A stretch of DNA of 64,000 nt from Mycolicibacterium lutetiense (GCF_017876775.1 NZ_JAGIOP010000001.1:1612001-1676000); one strand, 5' to 3'. Counted from the first letter of the stretch, positions 15,692-24,898 are shown. Translations and numbers: made by a program. Notes: generated from the sequence alone by a model not told the origin.

Positions 15692-16135
15692 TCAGACCGG
15701 GGTCACACAGACCGCCACCGTGCTCTCATCGCCCGGCCGGTAGTACGCGTCGATCACGTTGCCCGGCGAGACCCTTGCCAGCGCCGATGCCGGGATCAGC
15801 GCGCGCTGATGCACCGGGAACTGACCGCCGCCGCGTCGGCTGACCATCAGGTCGAGTTCGACCTCGCGATAGTCCTCGCAGAGGGTCCCGGTGGCCCGCA
15901 TGCCGGTGACGATTCCGCGGGATCGGGTCCCGGTGCGGATCAGCTCGAGCTGCACCCGGGTCATCAATCCCTTGCGGACCAGCATGTGATCGAATTCGGC
16001 CGCCACCTCCCCGAGGGTGGCCAGGCGTTCGTCGGCCTCGTCGTTCCGGGAGACGCACCGCGCCCGGTGGGTGGCGGTCAGCGCGGCGCCGGCGCAGAAC
16101 AGGCACAGCACGGTGAGCAGCACGGCGTCGGTCAT
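15692..16135 (-). CDS. Single-pass membrane protein with small extracytoplasmic or cytosolic beta domain (147 aa)
   Basis: It starts at ATG 16135 (MTDAVLLTVLCLFCAGAAL), giving one N-terminal membrane helix. A soluble domain with alternating strands follows (RGIVTGMRATGTL, REVELDLMVSRRGG, VIDAYYRPGDESTVAV), resembling small beta-barrel domains common in actinobacterial membrane proteins. It ends 1 bp from the CHAT stop, tail to tail, and is divergent from the 446-aa gene with 65 bp between starts. It thus sits inside the TPR/CHAT locus but on the other strand. Its link to the system is positional only. Confidence 0.65.
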   Translation of the reverse strand: MTDAVLLTVLCLFCAGAALTATHRARCVSRNDEADERLATLGEVAAEFDHMLVRKGLMTRVQLELIRTGTRSRGIVTGMRATGTLCEDYREVELDLMVSRRGGGQFPVHQRALIPASALARVSPGNVIDAYYRPGDESTVAVCVTPV

Positions 16136-16187
16136 GCCTCCAAGGGTCCGGCTGAGCAACCACTACCGAACCCAACTTCCGCGCCTC

Positions 16188-16193
16188 TATCCT
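16188..16193 (+). promoter_or_regulatory. -10 element for the 446-aa/363-aa gene pair
   Basis: TATCCT matches TANNNT and ends 8 nt before GTG 16201. A TGGAG purine stretch lies between, so translation may be leaderless or use this site. It gives the second half of the locus its own promoter. Confidence 0.4.
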
Positions 16194-16200
16194 GGAGCCG

Positions 16201-17541
16201 GTGAGCATCGGGTCCGAAACGTCTGGAGCGCAGGCCGGCCCCGATCCGGGCGTGAGTGCCGCCCAACCGCGCCGCGCGGTGATCGACCGGGCCTGGCGCG
16301 CGCTCGGCCCCGGCGTCGAGGTGTTCAGCGGCGGCGACGGCGGGCCGCTGCGCCGGACCGTCAAACGGATCATCGACCCACTGGTGCTCAGGCTGCGCAG
16401 CAACACCCACTATTCGGCACCGGTGCTGGCTCCCGAGGTAGTTGCCGAACTGCACGCGCAGATGATGCGCAGCGGACCGCAGCTGCGGGCCGCAGCAGCC
16501 TGGTTCACCGAGCTCAAACAGCAACGCCGACGGCTGCGCATCACCGCCGGCAATGCCCAGGAACTCTATTTCCCGGTGTGTTTCGAACTTGCCGTGACCC
16601 GAGGTGCCCCGGCCTCCGACAAAGCGGACGTGGCGACGGAGGTGCTGGCCGGCATCCACCAGGGCCGTGACCGTACCGCCATCGAGGCGCTCAACCAGCA
16701 TGTGGCCGATCCGCACGTCATCGACCGGTTGCGGCGCCAGCTCGAGCGCAGCTGGCACGACGTCGTCGCCTCCGACGCCATCACCGGGCCGTTCTTCGCC
16801 GGGCTGGACACCGTGCTCGGTCGGGCCGACAGCCACCGTGCCGAGGTGGCCCGACAGCGGGTGTGGGCGGCGCTGGTGGCCGATGCCACGCCGTACAACC
16901 TGGGCGCCCGGGTGCGGTGCGAGGACGCCGAGGTGCCCTGGTCGATCGTCGATATCGGGCTGAGTTCAGCACTGCCGCAACATCACCCGTCGATCGACGG
17001 CCCGGCCGGGGGCGACCGCCCGCTGGACCGCACCGTGGTGGACCGGGTGCGTGCGACATTGCGGCGGGCACTGGACCGCGACGAACTGCCCGACATCCCG
17101 CTGCTGTGCGCCGAGGAGGTGGACCGGGCCTGTGCACCGTGGGGGCTGCTGGCCGAGGACAAGCAGGCCGGGTTTCTCGCCGGCATCGAGGTGGCCGTCG
17201 ACCTGCATCCGCTCGACGCGTCGGCCGCGGGACGTTTCCAGTTGTCGGCACGCATCCAGGCCAGGCTGGCCAAGGAGGCCTACGTCCTGCATGCCCGGCG
17301 CTACCTGGCGGCCGGTACGGCGGTGCACCCGCGCCAGCGCCAGGTCATCGACGATCTCTCCGCGTTCTGCCGCCCCTATCTGAGCCGGTTGTGGGCGCGG
17401 TTGCACGGCCGGGATGTCTGGCAGGAGTGCTGCGCGGACGTCGACGACCTGCGGTCGCTACTCGAAGGCGTGGCCAGATCGGTCAGCCTGGATCACCGGC
17501 AGCGGATCAAGGCGATGCTGGAAGTGCAGGTGGCAGAGTGA
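16201..17541 (+). CDS. Unrecognised protein of TPR/CHAT locus (446 aa)
   Basis: This soluble, largely helical protein has no signal peptide or membrane segments. I do not recognise a domain. Notable segments are RRTVKRIIDPLVLRLRSNTH (about 41-60), an Arg-rich LKQQRRRLRIT, a Trp/Pro segment EVPWSIVDIGLSSALPQHHP in the middle, and the helical C-terminal third (FQLSARIQARLAKEAYVLHA). Start GTG 16201 has a TGGAG site. Its stop overlaps the next start by GTGA, so the two products are coupled. Position next to the TPR/CHAT pair, in the same orientation, suggests a shared process. It could be a regulator or scaffold; that is only inference. Confidence 0.65.
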   Translation: MSIGSETSGAQAGPDPGVSAAQPRRAVIDRAWRALGPGVEVFSGGDGGPLRRTVKRIIDPLVLRLRSNTHYSAPVLAPEVVAELHAQMMRSGPQLRAAAAWFTELKQQRRRLRITAGNAQELYFPVCFELAVTRGAPASDKADVATEVLAGIHQGRDRTAIEALNQHVADPHVIDRLRRQLERSWHDVVASDAITGPFFAGLDTVLGRADSHRAEVARQRVWAALVADATPYNLGARVRCEDAEVPWSIVDIGLSSALPQHHPSIDGPAGGDRPLDRTVVDRVRATLRRALDRDELPDIPLLCAEEVDRACAPWGLLAEDKQAGFLAGIEVAVDLHPLDASAAGRFQLSARIQARLAKEAYVLHARRYLAAGTAVHPRQRQVIDDLSAFCRPYLSRLWARLHGRDVWQECCADVDDLRSLLEGVARSVSLDHRQRIKAMLEVQVAE

Positions 17542-18629
17542 GATTGGGTGCAGACGGCGGGCTGTGGAGCAGCGGTCCGGTGGCCGACGATGTGCCTCTG
17601 GTTGCGGTACTGGAGGTCAGCGGCGCGGTCCTGTCCTGGGTGGTGGATGGGGGCGCCGGCGAACCACCTTCCATCACCTTCACCGACCCGGAGCGCGCGG
17701 ACTGGCTGTGGCGGGTGGTCGGCGAGGCCGGTCATGTCGCGCTCCTGGATGCACTGCACCACCGGGAGTTCGGGGAACCGGTGGACCTGGCCGGGGTCGA
17801 GGTACTGCCCGGCACGACGGGCGCCTTGCGGCGGTTGGCGATCGGGCACTGGCTGCGGAGATGGTGGCCGGCCAGTGACAGGGACGGTATCGGGGCACTG
17901 GAACGCCCGCTGCTCGATGCCGAACTGGCACTGCTGACGGTGACCGCCGAGGATTTCTTCACCGACGACTCCCTGGATTCCGACGTTGCCGGCCTGCTGG
18001 CGCCACACCTGGGCATGTTGAGTTCTTATGCTCGCCAAGGTGATCCAAGAGTCGTAGTGCTGGTCGAGGAATGCCGCGAGCTGGCCGGTGAAATCGGGCT
18101 GGACTGGCCGGACACCGTTGAGACGGAACCGCAGCGCGACGACTACGCCTTGGCGGCCGGCACCGGCGACGGTGCGGCGGCGGCAGGCGTGATCGCTCGC
18201 GGAGCGGACACCGTCGTGTGGTCGGCGGTGCCACCCGGGGTGTTCGACGCCGCCGAGGGCACCATCGAGTGGTCGGTGCTAGGGGACGGTTCGGCCACCG
18301 TAGCGATGGTCCAGGTGGCGCTTTCGGGACCGGATTCCCCGGTGGGTATCCAGGTGGGACTGCGCGGCAACGGCTGCGCCGCTTCAGGTTCCCTCGATGC
18401 CACGGGTCGCGCAGTGTTGGAGTTGCGTGATCCTGAGGGGCGGAGTCTCACCGAAACCCAGGCCTGGAACCTGGATTGGGCGCGCACCGCGGTCCGAGTC
18501 GGCGCCAAGGGTGCCGCCGAGTCCGCGGAAGCGCGGGGCCGGGTGCGGGAGTTCGCGCGGGCCCGGCTCGCCGCGGGCGCCCCCGGGGCCTTCCTCGCCG
18601 AGGTCCGCGCCGCCGAATCCGACTACTGA
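17538..18629 (+). CDS. Unrecognised protein of TPR/CHAT locus (363 aa), candidate protease substrate
   Basis: It starts at GTG 17538, overlapping the 446-aa gene's stop (GTGA). Residues 1-130 are mixed (PLVAVLEVSGAVLSWVVDGG; WLWRVVGEAGHVALLDALHH). Residues about 215-300 look like a beta-sandwich (DTVVWSAVPPG; TVAMVQVALSGPDSPVGIQV; GRAVLELRDPEG). The C-terminus is a basic helix (SAEARGRVREFARARLAAG). No membrane segment. A globular beta domain flanked by flexible Gly/Ala-rich joints would suit a regulated target of the CHAT protease, as Csx30 is for Craspase, but no cleavage site can be named. Family unknown. It runs to 3 bp before the convergent esterase gene. Confidence 0.65.
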   Translation: MRLGADGGLWSSGPVADDVPLVAVLEVSGAVLSWVVDGGAGEPPSITFTDPERADWLWRVVGEAGHVALLDALHHREFGEPVDLAGVEVLPGTTGALRRLAIGHWLRRWWPASDRDGIGALERPLLDAELALLTVTAEDFFTDDSLDSDVAGLLAPHLGMLSSYARQGDPRVVVLVEECRELAGEIGLDWPDTVETEPQRDDYALAAGTGDGAAAAGVIARGADTVVWSAVPPGVFDAAEGTIEWSVLGDGSATVAMVQVALSGPDSPVGIQVGLRGNGCAASGSLDATGRAVLELRDPEGRSLTETQAWNLDWARTAVRVGAKGAAESAEARGRVREFARARLAAGAPGAFLAEVRAAESDY

Positions 18630-18632
18630 GCG

Positions 18633-20015
18633 CTATTTGGCGGCGGTCTGGATGAACGCTGCCGACGGCGAGGACTGCGGCAGTCCGGTTGCGGGTACCT
18701 GCGGGGTGCCGATCACGCCGGCCAGCCAGGGCAGGGCCGCGGTGAACGCGTGGCTGGCGAACGGCCAGTCGTGGGTGCCCTGGTGGGTCACCACCGCGCA
18801 CTCGATGCCGTGTTTCGAGCCGAGCGCACACAGACCGTTGGCGGCCTTGGCCTGATCGTTGACGAGGCCCGCGGGCTTGCCCGGCGTGGACGTGTCGTTG
18901 ACGTCGAACCAGCCGGCCATCTGGTCGTAGAGGCCGCGCCGGTTGATCACCGTGCTCGGGTCGAACGCATCCCACGCGGCGGCGTTGCCGCCGAACAGGC
19001 GGTCGATGGTCTGCGCCTTGGTTCCCGAGTTCGGGCCGCTGTCACCGGCGATGTCGACGAACGCGCTGAACAGTTCGGGGTGCATGACCGCCAGGTCCAC
19101 CGCGCAGGTGCCGCCCATGGACCAGCCGACGATGCCCCAGCCGGAGGCCGTCGTCTTGACCCCGTAGTGGCTGTTCATATACGGAACAACGTCTTTGGTG
19201 AGATGGTCGGCGGCGTTCCCGCGCTTGCCGTTGACGCATTCGGTGTCGTTGTTGAAGGTGCCACCCGGGTCGACGAACGCCAGCACCGGCGCGTACCCGT
19301 GGTGGGCGGCGGCGAAGTCGTCCATCGTCTTGATCACGTTGCCGGCCCGCATCCAGTCGGCCGGGGTGTTGAACTCCCCGCCGATCATCATCACGGTCGG
19401 CAACTGCGGTGCGGGGTTGGAAGCGAACCACGCCGGCGGCAGGTACACATACTCGCCGCGATGTCGGAAACCTGAACCGGTGTTGGGGATTTCGACGGGG
19501 ATCACACTGCCCTTGGCGGGGATGGTGCCCTGGCGCTGCATGGCCGTCACGGTGACCTGATCGGTCTGGTCGGGGAGTGGACCGGCGGTCAACTGGTTCC
19601 ATGCGGTCTGCACCCACGGGAAGTAGCCGACCCACAGGTTCAGTGCCAGTGCCGTGCACAGCAGGGTCAAAGGCACTGCCATCACGGCAGTCCCGCGCAG
19701 CCACCACCGGCTGCCGCGCCAGCCGGCAGCCAGGACCACGACCGCCGCACCCGTCAGCGCGATCCACACCCACAGGGACCGCGGCGCCGGGTTGCCGGCC
19801 AGCCCCTCGGACTCGATGTACCAGTTGGTGCCCGCGACGAGGATGCCGCCCACCGCGGCGGCGAACGGTAGCCAGATGAGCGCCCAGCGGCGGGTACGCC
19901 AGCCGATTGCGGCGATCAGCACCACGGCGGTGATGACTTGAATGCTGGTCGGAACCCAGCCGTGCATCAAGGACAGGTGGTGAGTGAAGGTCACAGCAAT
20001 ATCGTGGCCGCCCAA
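18633..20015 (-). CDS. Membrane-anchored esterase (alpha/beta hydrolase, Rv1639c-type)
   Basis: The 460-aa protein has about four N-terminal membrane helices (residues 22-40, 44-64, 80-97, 108-130) and then an extracytoplasmic esterase-D/Ag85-like hydrolase. The nucleophile elbow is GWSMGG with Ser299; a HDWPF segment near the C-terminus supplies the likely catalytic His. It follows lysX by 26 bp on the same strand, the arrangement of Rv1640c-Rv1639c. Because LysX makes lysyl-phosphatidylglycerol, a co-transcribed membrane hydrolase might remove the amino acid again, as AhyD-type esterases do beside aminoacyl-PG synthases in other bacteria. That role is inferred from context. Confidence 0.85.
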   Translation of the reverse strand: MGGHDIAVTFTHHLSLMHGWVPTSIQVITAVVLIAAIGWRTRRWALIWLPFAAAVGGILVAGTNWYIESEGLAGNPAPRSLWVWIALTGAAVVVLAAGWRGSRWWLRGTAVMAVPLTLLCTALALNLWVGYFPWVQTAWNQLTAGPLPDQTDQVTVTAMQRQGTIPAKGSVIPVEIPNTGSGFRHRGEYVYLPPAWFASNPAPQLPTVMMIGGEFNTPADWMRAGNVIKTMDDFAAAHHGYAPVLAFVDPGGTFNNDTECVNGKRGNAADHLTKDVVPYMNSHYGVKTTASGWGIVGWSMGGTCAVDLAVMHPELFSAFVDIAGDSGPNSGTKAQTIDRLFGGNAAAWDAFDPSTVINRRGLYDQMAGWFDVNDTSTPGKPAGLVNDQAKAANGLCALGSKHGIECAVVTHQGTHDWPFASHAFTAALPWLAGVIGTPQVPATGLPQSSPSAAFIQTAAK

Positions 20016-20041
20016 TCTTGGGATCGGCTGTGAGGAGCCTG

Positions 20042-23000
20042 CTAACGCGGTTTGGCCAGAGGAAACGGCAGCGTTTCGCGGATGCTACGGCCGGTTATCA
20101 GCATGACCACCCGGTCCACGCCCATACCCAGACCGCCCGTCGGCGGCATCGCGTACTCCATGGCCTGCAGGAAATCCTCGTCGAGTTCCATGGCCTCGGG
20201 GTCACCGCTGGAGGCCAGCAGCGATTGTTGCTGCAATCGGCGCCGCTGCTCGACGGGGTCAGTGAGCTCGCTGTAGGCGGTGCCCAGTTCGACGCCCCAG
20301 GCCACCAGATCCCAGCGTTCGGCAACCCCGGGGATGCTGCGGTGTGGGCGGGTCAGCGGCGACACCGAGGTCGGAAAATCCTTGTAGAACGTGGGCTCTT
20401 CGGTGCGGTCCTCGACGAGGTGCTCGTACATCTCCAGCACCACGGCCCCGGCGTCCCAGTGGGTCAGGTAGGGGATGTGCGCCGCGTCGCAGAGCCGGCG
20501 CAGCGTCGCCACATCCGTTTCGACGGTGACGTGCTCGCCGAGTGCATCCGACACCGCGTCGTGCACGGTCTTCACCGCCCACTCGCCGGAGATGTCGACC
20601 GGCTCGAGGACTCCGTCGGCACGTGGCCGCTTGAAGACCTGGGCTCCGTTGGCGGCCTGGGCGGCATTCTGGATCAGCTCGCGGCAACCGTCGATCCACA
20701 CGTTGTAGTCGGCGTGGGCCTGATAGGCCTCCAGCAGGGTGAACTCCGGGTTGTGGCTGAAGTCCACCCCCTCGTTGCGGAACGCGCGGCCCAGTTCGAA
20801 GACCCGTTCCACACCGCCGACGCACAACCGCTTGAGGTAGAGCTCGGGCGCGATCCGCAGATACAGGTCCAGGTCGTAGGCGTTGATGTGGGTCAGGAAC
20901 GGCCGGGCATTGGCGCCGCCGTGGATCTGCTGCAGGATCGGGGTTTCCACCTCGAGGAAACCCTTGGCGTACAACGTCTCCCGGATGGCGTGCAGCGCGC
21001 CGCTGCGGGCCCGGATCAGGTCCCGTGCCTCGGTGTTGATCGCGAGGTCCACGTAGCGGGCCCGCACCCGGGCCTCCTGGTCGGTCAGGCCATTCCACTT
21101 GTCCGGCAAGGGCCGCAGGCATTTGCCGATCAACCGCCAACCCTCGACCAGCAGCGACTGGGTACCGTTACGGCTCTGTCCCATCGAACCGCTGACCTCG
21201 ATCAGGTCGCCGAGGTCGATGGTGGCAGTGAACTCGGCGGTGCCGGCCTGCGTCAGCTGGTCGTTGTCGAGTAGCAGCTGAACTTCGCCCGACCAATCGC
21301 GCAACTGGGCGAACAGCACGCCGCCGTAATCCCGGACCCGCAGGATCCGCCCGGCCACGGTCACGTCGTCGCCGTCGGCGGATTCCAGCGCGGCCGCGAC
21401 CGTATGGCTGGGCGCCTGGCCCACGGGATAGGCGTCGACGCCACCGGCCTGCAACTGCCGCAGCTTGGCCATCCGGACCCGCACCTGCTCCGGTAGCCGC
21501 TGTTGATCGTCGCCGTCGGCAGGATCGATCGGCAGCCCGGACAGGTCCGGTGCGCTGCCGTCATGGTGCAGCCGGCCCGAATCCACCAGATCGGCCGGGG
21601 CCGCGACGTGTTCGCCGGTGTGCTGCTTGCTCCGCCGGGAGAACGGCAGCACCAGGAAGCCCTCGGCGATCACCGAGGCCACTCCGACCCGTGGGATCAG
21701 GCGGGCGTCTTCATAGCAGGCATACCGCGGAACCCACTCGGGCTGGTACTTCATGTTCGAGCGGTACAGCGTCTCCAGTTGCCACCAGCGGGAGAAGAAC
21801 ACCAGCAGCGCCCGCCAGAGCCGGGCCACCGGGCCGGCGCCCAATTGTGCACCCTGCTGGAATGCCGACCGGAACATCGCGAAGTTCAGTGAAATGCGGC
21901 TGACGCCAATGCCTTCGGACTGCATGCACAGTTCGCTGACCATCAGCTCGATGGTGCCGTTGGGGGATTGGGGGGAGCGGCGCATGACGTCGAGTGAGAC
22001 CCCGTTGGCGCCCCACGGCACCAGCGACAGCAATGCGACCACCTCGGGTTCTGAGTTTTCTGGTTCGCCGTCCTTATGCTGCACCGCCTCGACGAGCAGA
22101 CAGTCGCCGTCGGCCGGGTCGCCGAGCCGGCCCAGTGCCATGGAGAAGCCGCGTTCGGTCTCGGTGTCGCGCCAGGCGTCGGCGCGCCGGATCACCTCGG
22201 CCATCTCGGCCTGGTCCAGCTCACGGTGGCGTCGTATCCGCACCGAGGTCCCGGCGCGCCGGGACCGGGTGACTGCCTGGCGCACCGCGCGCATGTCCGG
22301 CCCGGACAGCCGGAAGGTGTCCGGATACAGGATGGCTTCGTCGCCCAGTTGCAGCGCGTTCAGCCCGGCCGCCCGGAACGCCTCGGCCGCAGCTGAACTG
22401 GCACCCATCACACCGGGCGCCCACCCGTAGGTCTGGCACAACTGCAGCCAGGCCGCGATCGCCTGCGGCCACGCCTTGGGGTCACCGACCGGATCGCCGC
22501 CGGCCAGGCACACGCCCACCTCGACGCGGTAGGCGATCGCGGCGCGGCCGTTGGGTGCGAACACCACCGACTTGTCTCGGCGCGTGGCGAAGTACCCCAG
22601 CGAATCGTTCTTGCCGTACATCTCCAACAGGCCGCGGATTGCCGATTCGTCCTCACCGGTGAGCGCATTGGAGGCTCGTTGTGACTGGAACAGCACCACT
22701 GCTGCGGCCATCAGCGCCAGGGCGCCGAACAGGCCGAAGATGGCGTTGAGGAAGGTGTGCGAATAGCCTTCGAAAACCTCGGTCGGCACGGTGGCGAAGC
22801 CGCTGACCCGGTTGACCGCATAGGGCAGCCGCCATTCCGGGGCGAGGGTGCCGGGGAAGAGTTCCAAGAGTCCCCAGGCGGCCAGGATGCCGATCGCCAT
22901 GCCCGCGACCAGCACGACGGCGGACTTGAGCAGGGCGCCGCGGCGCACCTTGGCCCAGAACTGATTACGAGCCAAGACCAGCGCGACGATGGCAGCCAGG

Positions 23001-23380
23001 TGGAACACCACGCCGATGACCTCGCCGACATCGTCGGCGAAGGGGTCCCCGCCGGTGACGAGATCGCCGAGGTTCCAGCCGATGGCGCCCACCATGTACA
23101 GCACCAGGATCCACCAGGCGATCCGCTTGCGGGCCGCCAGCGCAGCGGCCAGCAGCGCCAGGATGAAGGCCCACGACAAGCTGGTGTCGGGAAAGTTGAA
23201 GATGTAGTCGTTGACGAACTCTCGCGGCACCTGGATCAACCAGCGCACCGCCGGAGACACGCTGGCGATCAGCGACAGGGTGGCGATGACGCCGACGGTC
23301 CAACCGGCGGCCGCAGGAACCCACGAAAACCTCGACGCGGGCCGTACCCCGGTGCGGCCGCCGCGGCTGATAACGGTCAT
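20042..23380 (-). CDS. lysX: Bifunctional lysyl-phosphatidylglycerol synthase / lysyl-tRNA synthetase
   Basis: The 1112-aa fusion joins an MprF-like half to a class II lysyl-tRNA synthetase. The first 240 or so residues carry membrane helices ([38 protein letters not shown]). Residues of about 250-570 form the GNAT-like lysyl transferase domain ([22 protein letters not shown]). Residues of about 650-750 form the OB anticodon-binding fold ([20 protein letters not shown]). The class II core contains motif 2 ([20 protein letters not shown]) and motif 3 ([12 protein letters not shown]). It charges Lys and transfers it to phosphatidylglycerol, giving resistance to cationic peptides. A minus-strand -10, TATTCT (23394-23389), close to the ATG suggests a near-leaderless transcript. 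Confidence 0.96.
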   Translation of the reverse strand: MTVISRGGRTGVRPASRFSWVPAAAGWTVGVIATLSLIASVSPAVRWLIQVPREFVNDYIFNFPDTSLSWAFILALLAAALAARKRIAWWILVLYMVGAIGWNLGDLVTGGDPFADDVGEVIGVVFHLAAIVALVLARNQFWAKVRRGALLKSAVVLVAGMAIGILAAWGLLELFPGTLAPEWRLPYAVNRVSGFATVPTEVFEGYSHTFLNAIFGLFGALALMAAAVVLFQSQRASNALTGEDESAIRGLLEMYGKNDSLGYFATRRDKSVVFAPNGRAAIAYRVEVGVCLAGGDPVGDPKAWPQAIAAWLQLCQTYGWAPGVMGASSAAAEAFRAAGLNALQLGDEAILYPDTFRLSGPDMRAVRQAVTRSRRAGTSVRIRRHRELDQAEMAEVIRRADAWRDTETERGFSMALGRLGDPADGDCLLVEAVQHKDGEPENSEPEVVALLSLVPWGANGVSLDVMRRSPQSPNGTIELMVSELCMQSEGIGVSRISLNFAMFRSAFQQGAQLGAGPVARLWRALLVFFSRWWQLETLYRSNMKYQPEWVPRYACYEDARLIPRVGVASVIAEGFLVLPFSRRSKQHTGEHVAAPADLVDSGRLHHDGSAPDLSGLPIDPADGDDQQRLPEQVRVRMAKLRQLQAGGVDAYPVGQAPSHTVAAALESADGDDVTVAGRILRVRDYGGVLFAQLRDWSGEVQLLLDNDQLTQAGTAEFTATIDLGDLIEVSGSMGQSRNGTQSLLVEGWRLIGKCLRPLPDKWNGLTDQEARVRARYVDLAINTEARDLIRARSGALHAIRETLYAKGFLEVETPILQQIHGGANARPFLTHINAYDLDLYLRIAPELYLKRLCVGGVERVFELGRAFRNEGVDFSHNPEFTLLEAYQAHADYNVWIDGCRELIQNAAQAANGAQVFKRPRADGVLEPVDISGEWAVKTVHDAVSDALGEHVTVETDVATLRRLCDAAHIPYLTHWDAGAVVLEMYEHLVEDRTEEPTFYKDFPTSVSPLTRPHRSIPGVAERWDLVAWGVELGTAYSELTDPVEQRRRLQQQSLLASSGDPEAMELDEDFLQAMEYAMPPTGGLGMGVDRVVMLITGRSIRETLPFPLAKPR

Positions 23381-23447
23381 ACGCCCGGAGAATAGGCGGT
23401 CAACCCGTCAATTGGGCCGATCGCGCGCACAGACACCCTCCAGCGGA

Positions 23448-23807
23448 TTACCAGACCGGGCCGGTGTACTTCTCGCCTGGACCTTTACCCGGCTCTTCGG
23501 GGGCCGCGCTCGCCTCACGGAATGCCAGCTGCAGGCTCTTGAGGCCGTCGCGCACGGGGCCCGCGTGGGGTCCGAGGTACTCGGCGGAGGCCGTCACCAG
23601 ACCGGCCAGCGCGGTGATGAGGCGACGCGCCTCGTCAAGATCGCGGTGCGGGCTATCCTCGGGGTCCTCGGCAGAAAGCCCGATCTTCTCGGCTGCGGCG
23701 CTCATCAGCATGACCGCCGCTCGGGTGATCACCTCGACCGCAGGAATGTCGGCCAGGTCGCGTAGCTGCGGAGTCGCTTCGTCGGGCGTTTCGGTCGGAT
23801 CGGTCAT
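23448..23807 (-). CDS. DUF1844 protein (119 aa)
   Basis: The 119-aa protein matches the DUF1844 pattern found next to infC in many actinobacteria: a helical core beginning LADIPAVEVITRAAVMLMSAAA, then LDEARRLITALAGLVTASAEY. The C-terminal tail is Pro/Gly-rich. No signal peptide. It is divergent from the infC operon, with only 15 bp between its ATG and the infC leader start, so the promoters overlap. It lies 67 bp upstream of lysX on the same strand. Function unknown. Confidence 0.85.
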   Translation of the reverse strand: MTDPTETPDEATPQLRDLADIPAVEVITRAAVMLMSAAAEKIGLSAEDPEDSPHRDLDEARRLITALAGLVTASAEYLGPHAGPVRDGLKSLQLAFREASAAPEEPGKGPGEKYTGPVW

Positions 23808-23810
23808 GGC

Positions 23811-23819
23811 TGCTAGACT
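23811..23819 (+). promoter_or_regulatory. Extended -10 promoter of the infC operon leader
   Basis: TGCTAGACT has the TGN extension followed by TAGACT, a near-perfect mycobacterial -10. Transcription should start around 23823-23827, giving an infC leader of about 245 nt. It overlaps the start region of the divergent DUF1844 gene. Confidence 0.6.
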
Positions 23820-23822
23820 GTC

Positions 23823-23996
23823 ATGCGCGACCGTCCCGGCTTATGTCAGGGACAGCAAGTGGAGTCCCACTCCCACCGTTGGCCACACTGGTACAACGGT
23901 CCGGTCGCCGGTGTCCTCGGATACCGGTTCTGTACTCCAGGACTGGAGTTGCAGGCGGCGCAAGCCGTGATCGGTCGGCATTGGGCCCTGCTATGA
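23823..23996 (+). CDS. Possible leader peptide (uORF, 57 aa) in the infC leader
   Basis: An open frame runs from ATG 23823, four bases after the -10 TAGACT, to TGA at 23994-23996. The stop lies in the loop of the leader terminator hairpin. The peptide is rich in His and Trp early on (VESHSHRWPHWYNG) and ends AVIGRHWALL. A shorter version could start at GTG 23967 in the same frame. A ribosome at the end of this frame would sit on the terminator stem, which would allow translation-coupled attenuation. Codon use does not prove it is translated. Confidence 0.3.
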   Translation: MRDRPGLCQGQQVESHSHRWPHWYNGPVAGVLGYRFCTPGLELQAAQAVIGRHWALL

Positions 23997-24008
23997 GCAG
24001 GGCTTTTC
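23985..24008 (+). terminator. Attenuator-like terminator in the infC leader
   Basis: GCCCTGC (23985-23991) and GCAGGGC (23997-24003) form a perfect 7-bp stem with a TATGA loop, followed by TTTTCT. It lies about 65 nt upstream of infC and within the leader. A second CAGGGC at 24016-24021 can pair with the same 5' arm, offering a competing structure. This is typical of premature-termination control of ribosomal-protein operons. Confidence 0.7.
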
Positions 24009-24071
24009 TGTTCTACAGGGCAGAAGTGCGGATGGGTGGGTCTCCTCAGCAGACCCAACATAGGAGGCCCC

Positions 24072-24680
24072 ATCAGCACTGAGACCCGCATCAACGAGCG
24101 TATCCGCGTACCTGAAGTCCGCCTGATCGGACCAGCTGGCGAGCAGGTGGGCATTGTCCGCATCGAAGATGCTCTCCGCGTCGCCGCGGATGCCGATCTC
24201 GACCTCGTCGAAGTTGCACCAGCCGCTAAACCCCCGGTCTGCAAGATCATGGATTACGGCAAGTTCAAGTACGAGACGGCACTCAAGGAGCGCGAGTCTC
24301 GCAAGAACCAGCAGCAGACCGTCGTCAAGGAACAGAAGCTGCGTCCCAAGATCGACGACCACGACTACGAGACGAAGAAGGGCCATGTGGTCCGCTTCCT
24401 CGAAGCCGGGTCCAAGGTCAAGGTGACCATCATGTTCCGTGGTCGTGAGCAGTCCCGGCCCGAACTCGGGTACCGGTTGTTGCAGCGACTGGGCGCCGAT
24501 GTCGCCGATTATGGCTTCGTCGAGACGTCAGCCAAGCAGGACGGCCGCAACATGACGATGGTGCTGGCACCGCACCGCGGCGCGAAGACTCGCGCCAAGG
24601 CGGCAGAGCAGGCCGAGCGCCCGGGTGGGCAGCAGGCCGAACCGGCCGCATCAGAAGAACCAGACGTTACGCAGAACTAG
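24072..24680 (+). CDS. infC: Translation initiation factor IF-3
   Basis: The 202-aa protein begins [20 protein letters not shown] and contains the IF3 N-domain, a Lys-rich linker ([18 protein letters not shown]) and the C-domain ([20 protein letters not shown]). The C-terminal tail is Ala/Glu-rich, as in other actinobacteria. IF3 checks start codons and keeps 30S subunits free. The start is placed at the non-canonical ATC at 24072, which has AGGAGG (24062-24067) just upstream; rare start codons are the basis of infC autoregulation in other bacteria. A GTG at 24036 would add 12 residues and place the AGGAGG inside the gene, so it is less likely. First gene of infC-rpmI-rplT. Confidence 0.95.
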   Translation: MSTETRINERIRVPEVRLIGPAGEQVGIVRIEDALRVAADADLDLVEVAPAAKPPVCKIMDYGKFKYETALKERESRKNQQQTVVKEQKLRPKIDDHDYETKKGHVVRFLEAGSKVKVTIMFRGREQSRPELGYRLLQRLGADVADYGFVETSAKQDGRNMTMVLAPHRGAKTRAKAAEQAERPGGQQAEPAASEEPDVTQN

Positions 24681-24703
24681 TTTCAACACAGAACTGAGGA
24701 CTC

Positions 24704-24898
24704 ATGCCCAAGGCGAAGACCCACAGCGGAGCATCGAAGCGCTTCCGTAAGACCGGGACCGGCAAGATCGTGCGCCAGAAGGCCGGCCGGCGCCACCTGC
24801 TGGAGCACAAGGCGACCAAGCGCACCCGCCGCCTCGACGGCCGCACCGTCGTGGCAGCCAACGACACCGCGCGTGTCACCAAGATGCTCAACGGCTAG
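24704..24898 (+). CDS. rpmI: 50S ribosomal protein L35
   Basis: The 64-aa basic protein begins [20 protein letters not shown] and has the L35 core [17 protein letters not shown]. Length is normal. It lies 23 bp downstream of infC in the conserved infC-rpmI-rplT order, so it shares the leader control described at 23985. Ribosome-binding site GAACTGAGGA is visible before ATG 24704. Confidence 0.98.
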   Translation: MPKAKTHSGASKRFRKTGTGKIVRQKAGRRHLLEHKATKRTRRLDGRTVVAANDTARVTKMLNG

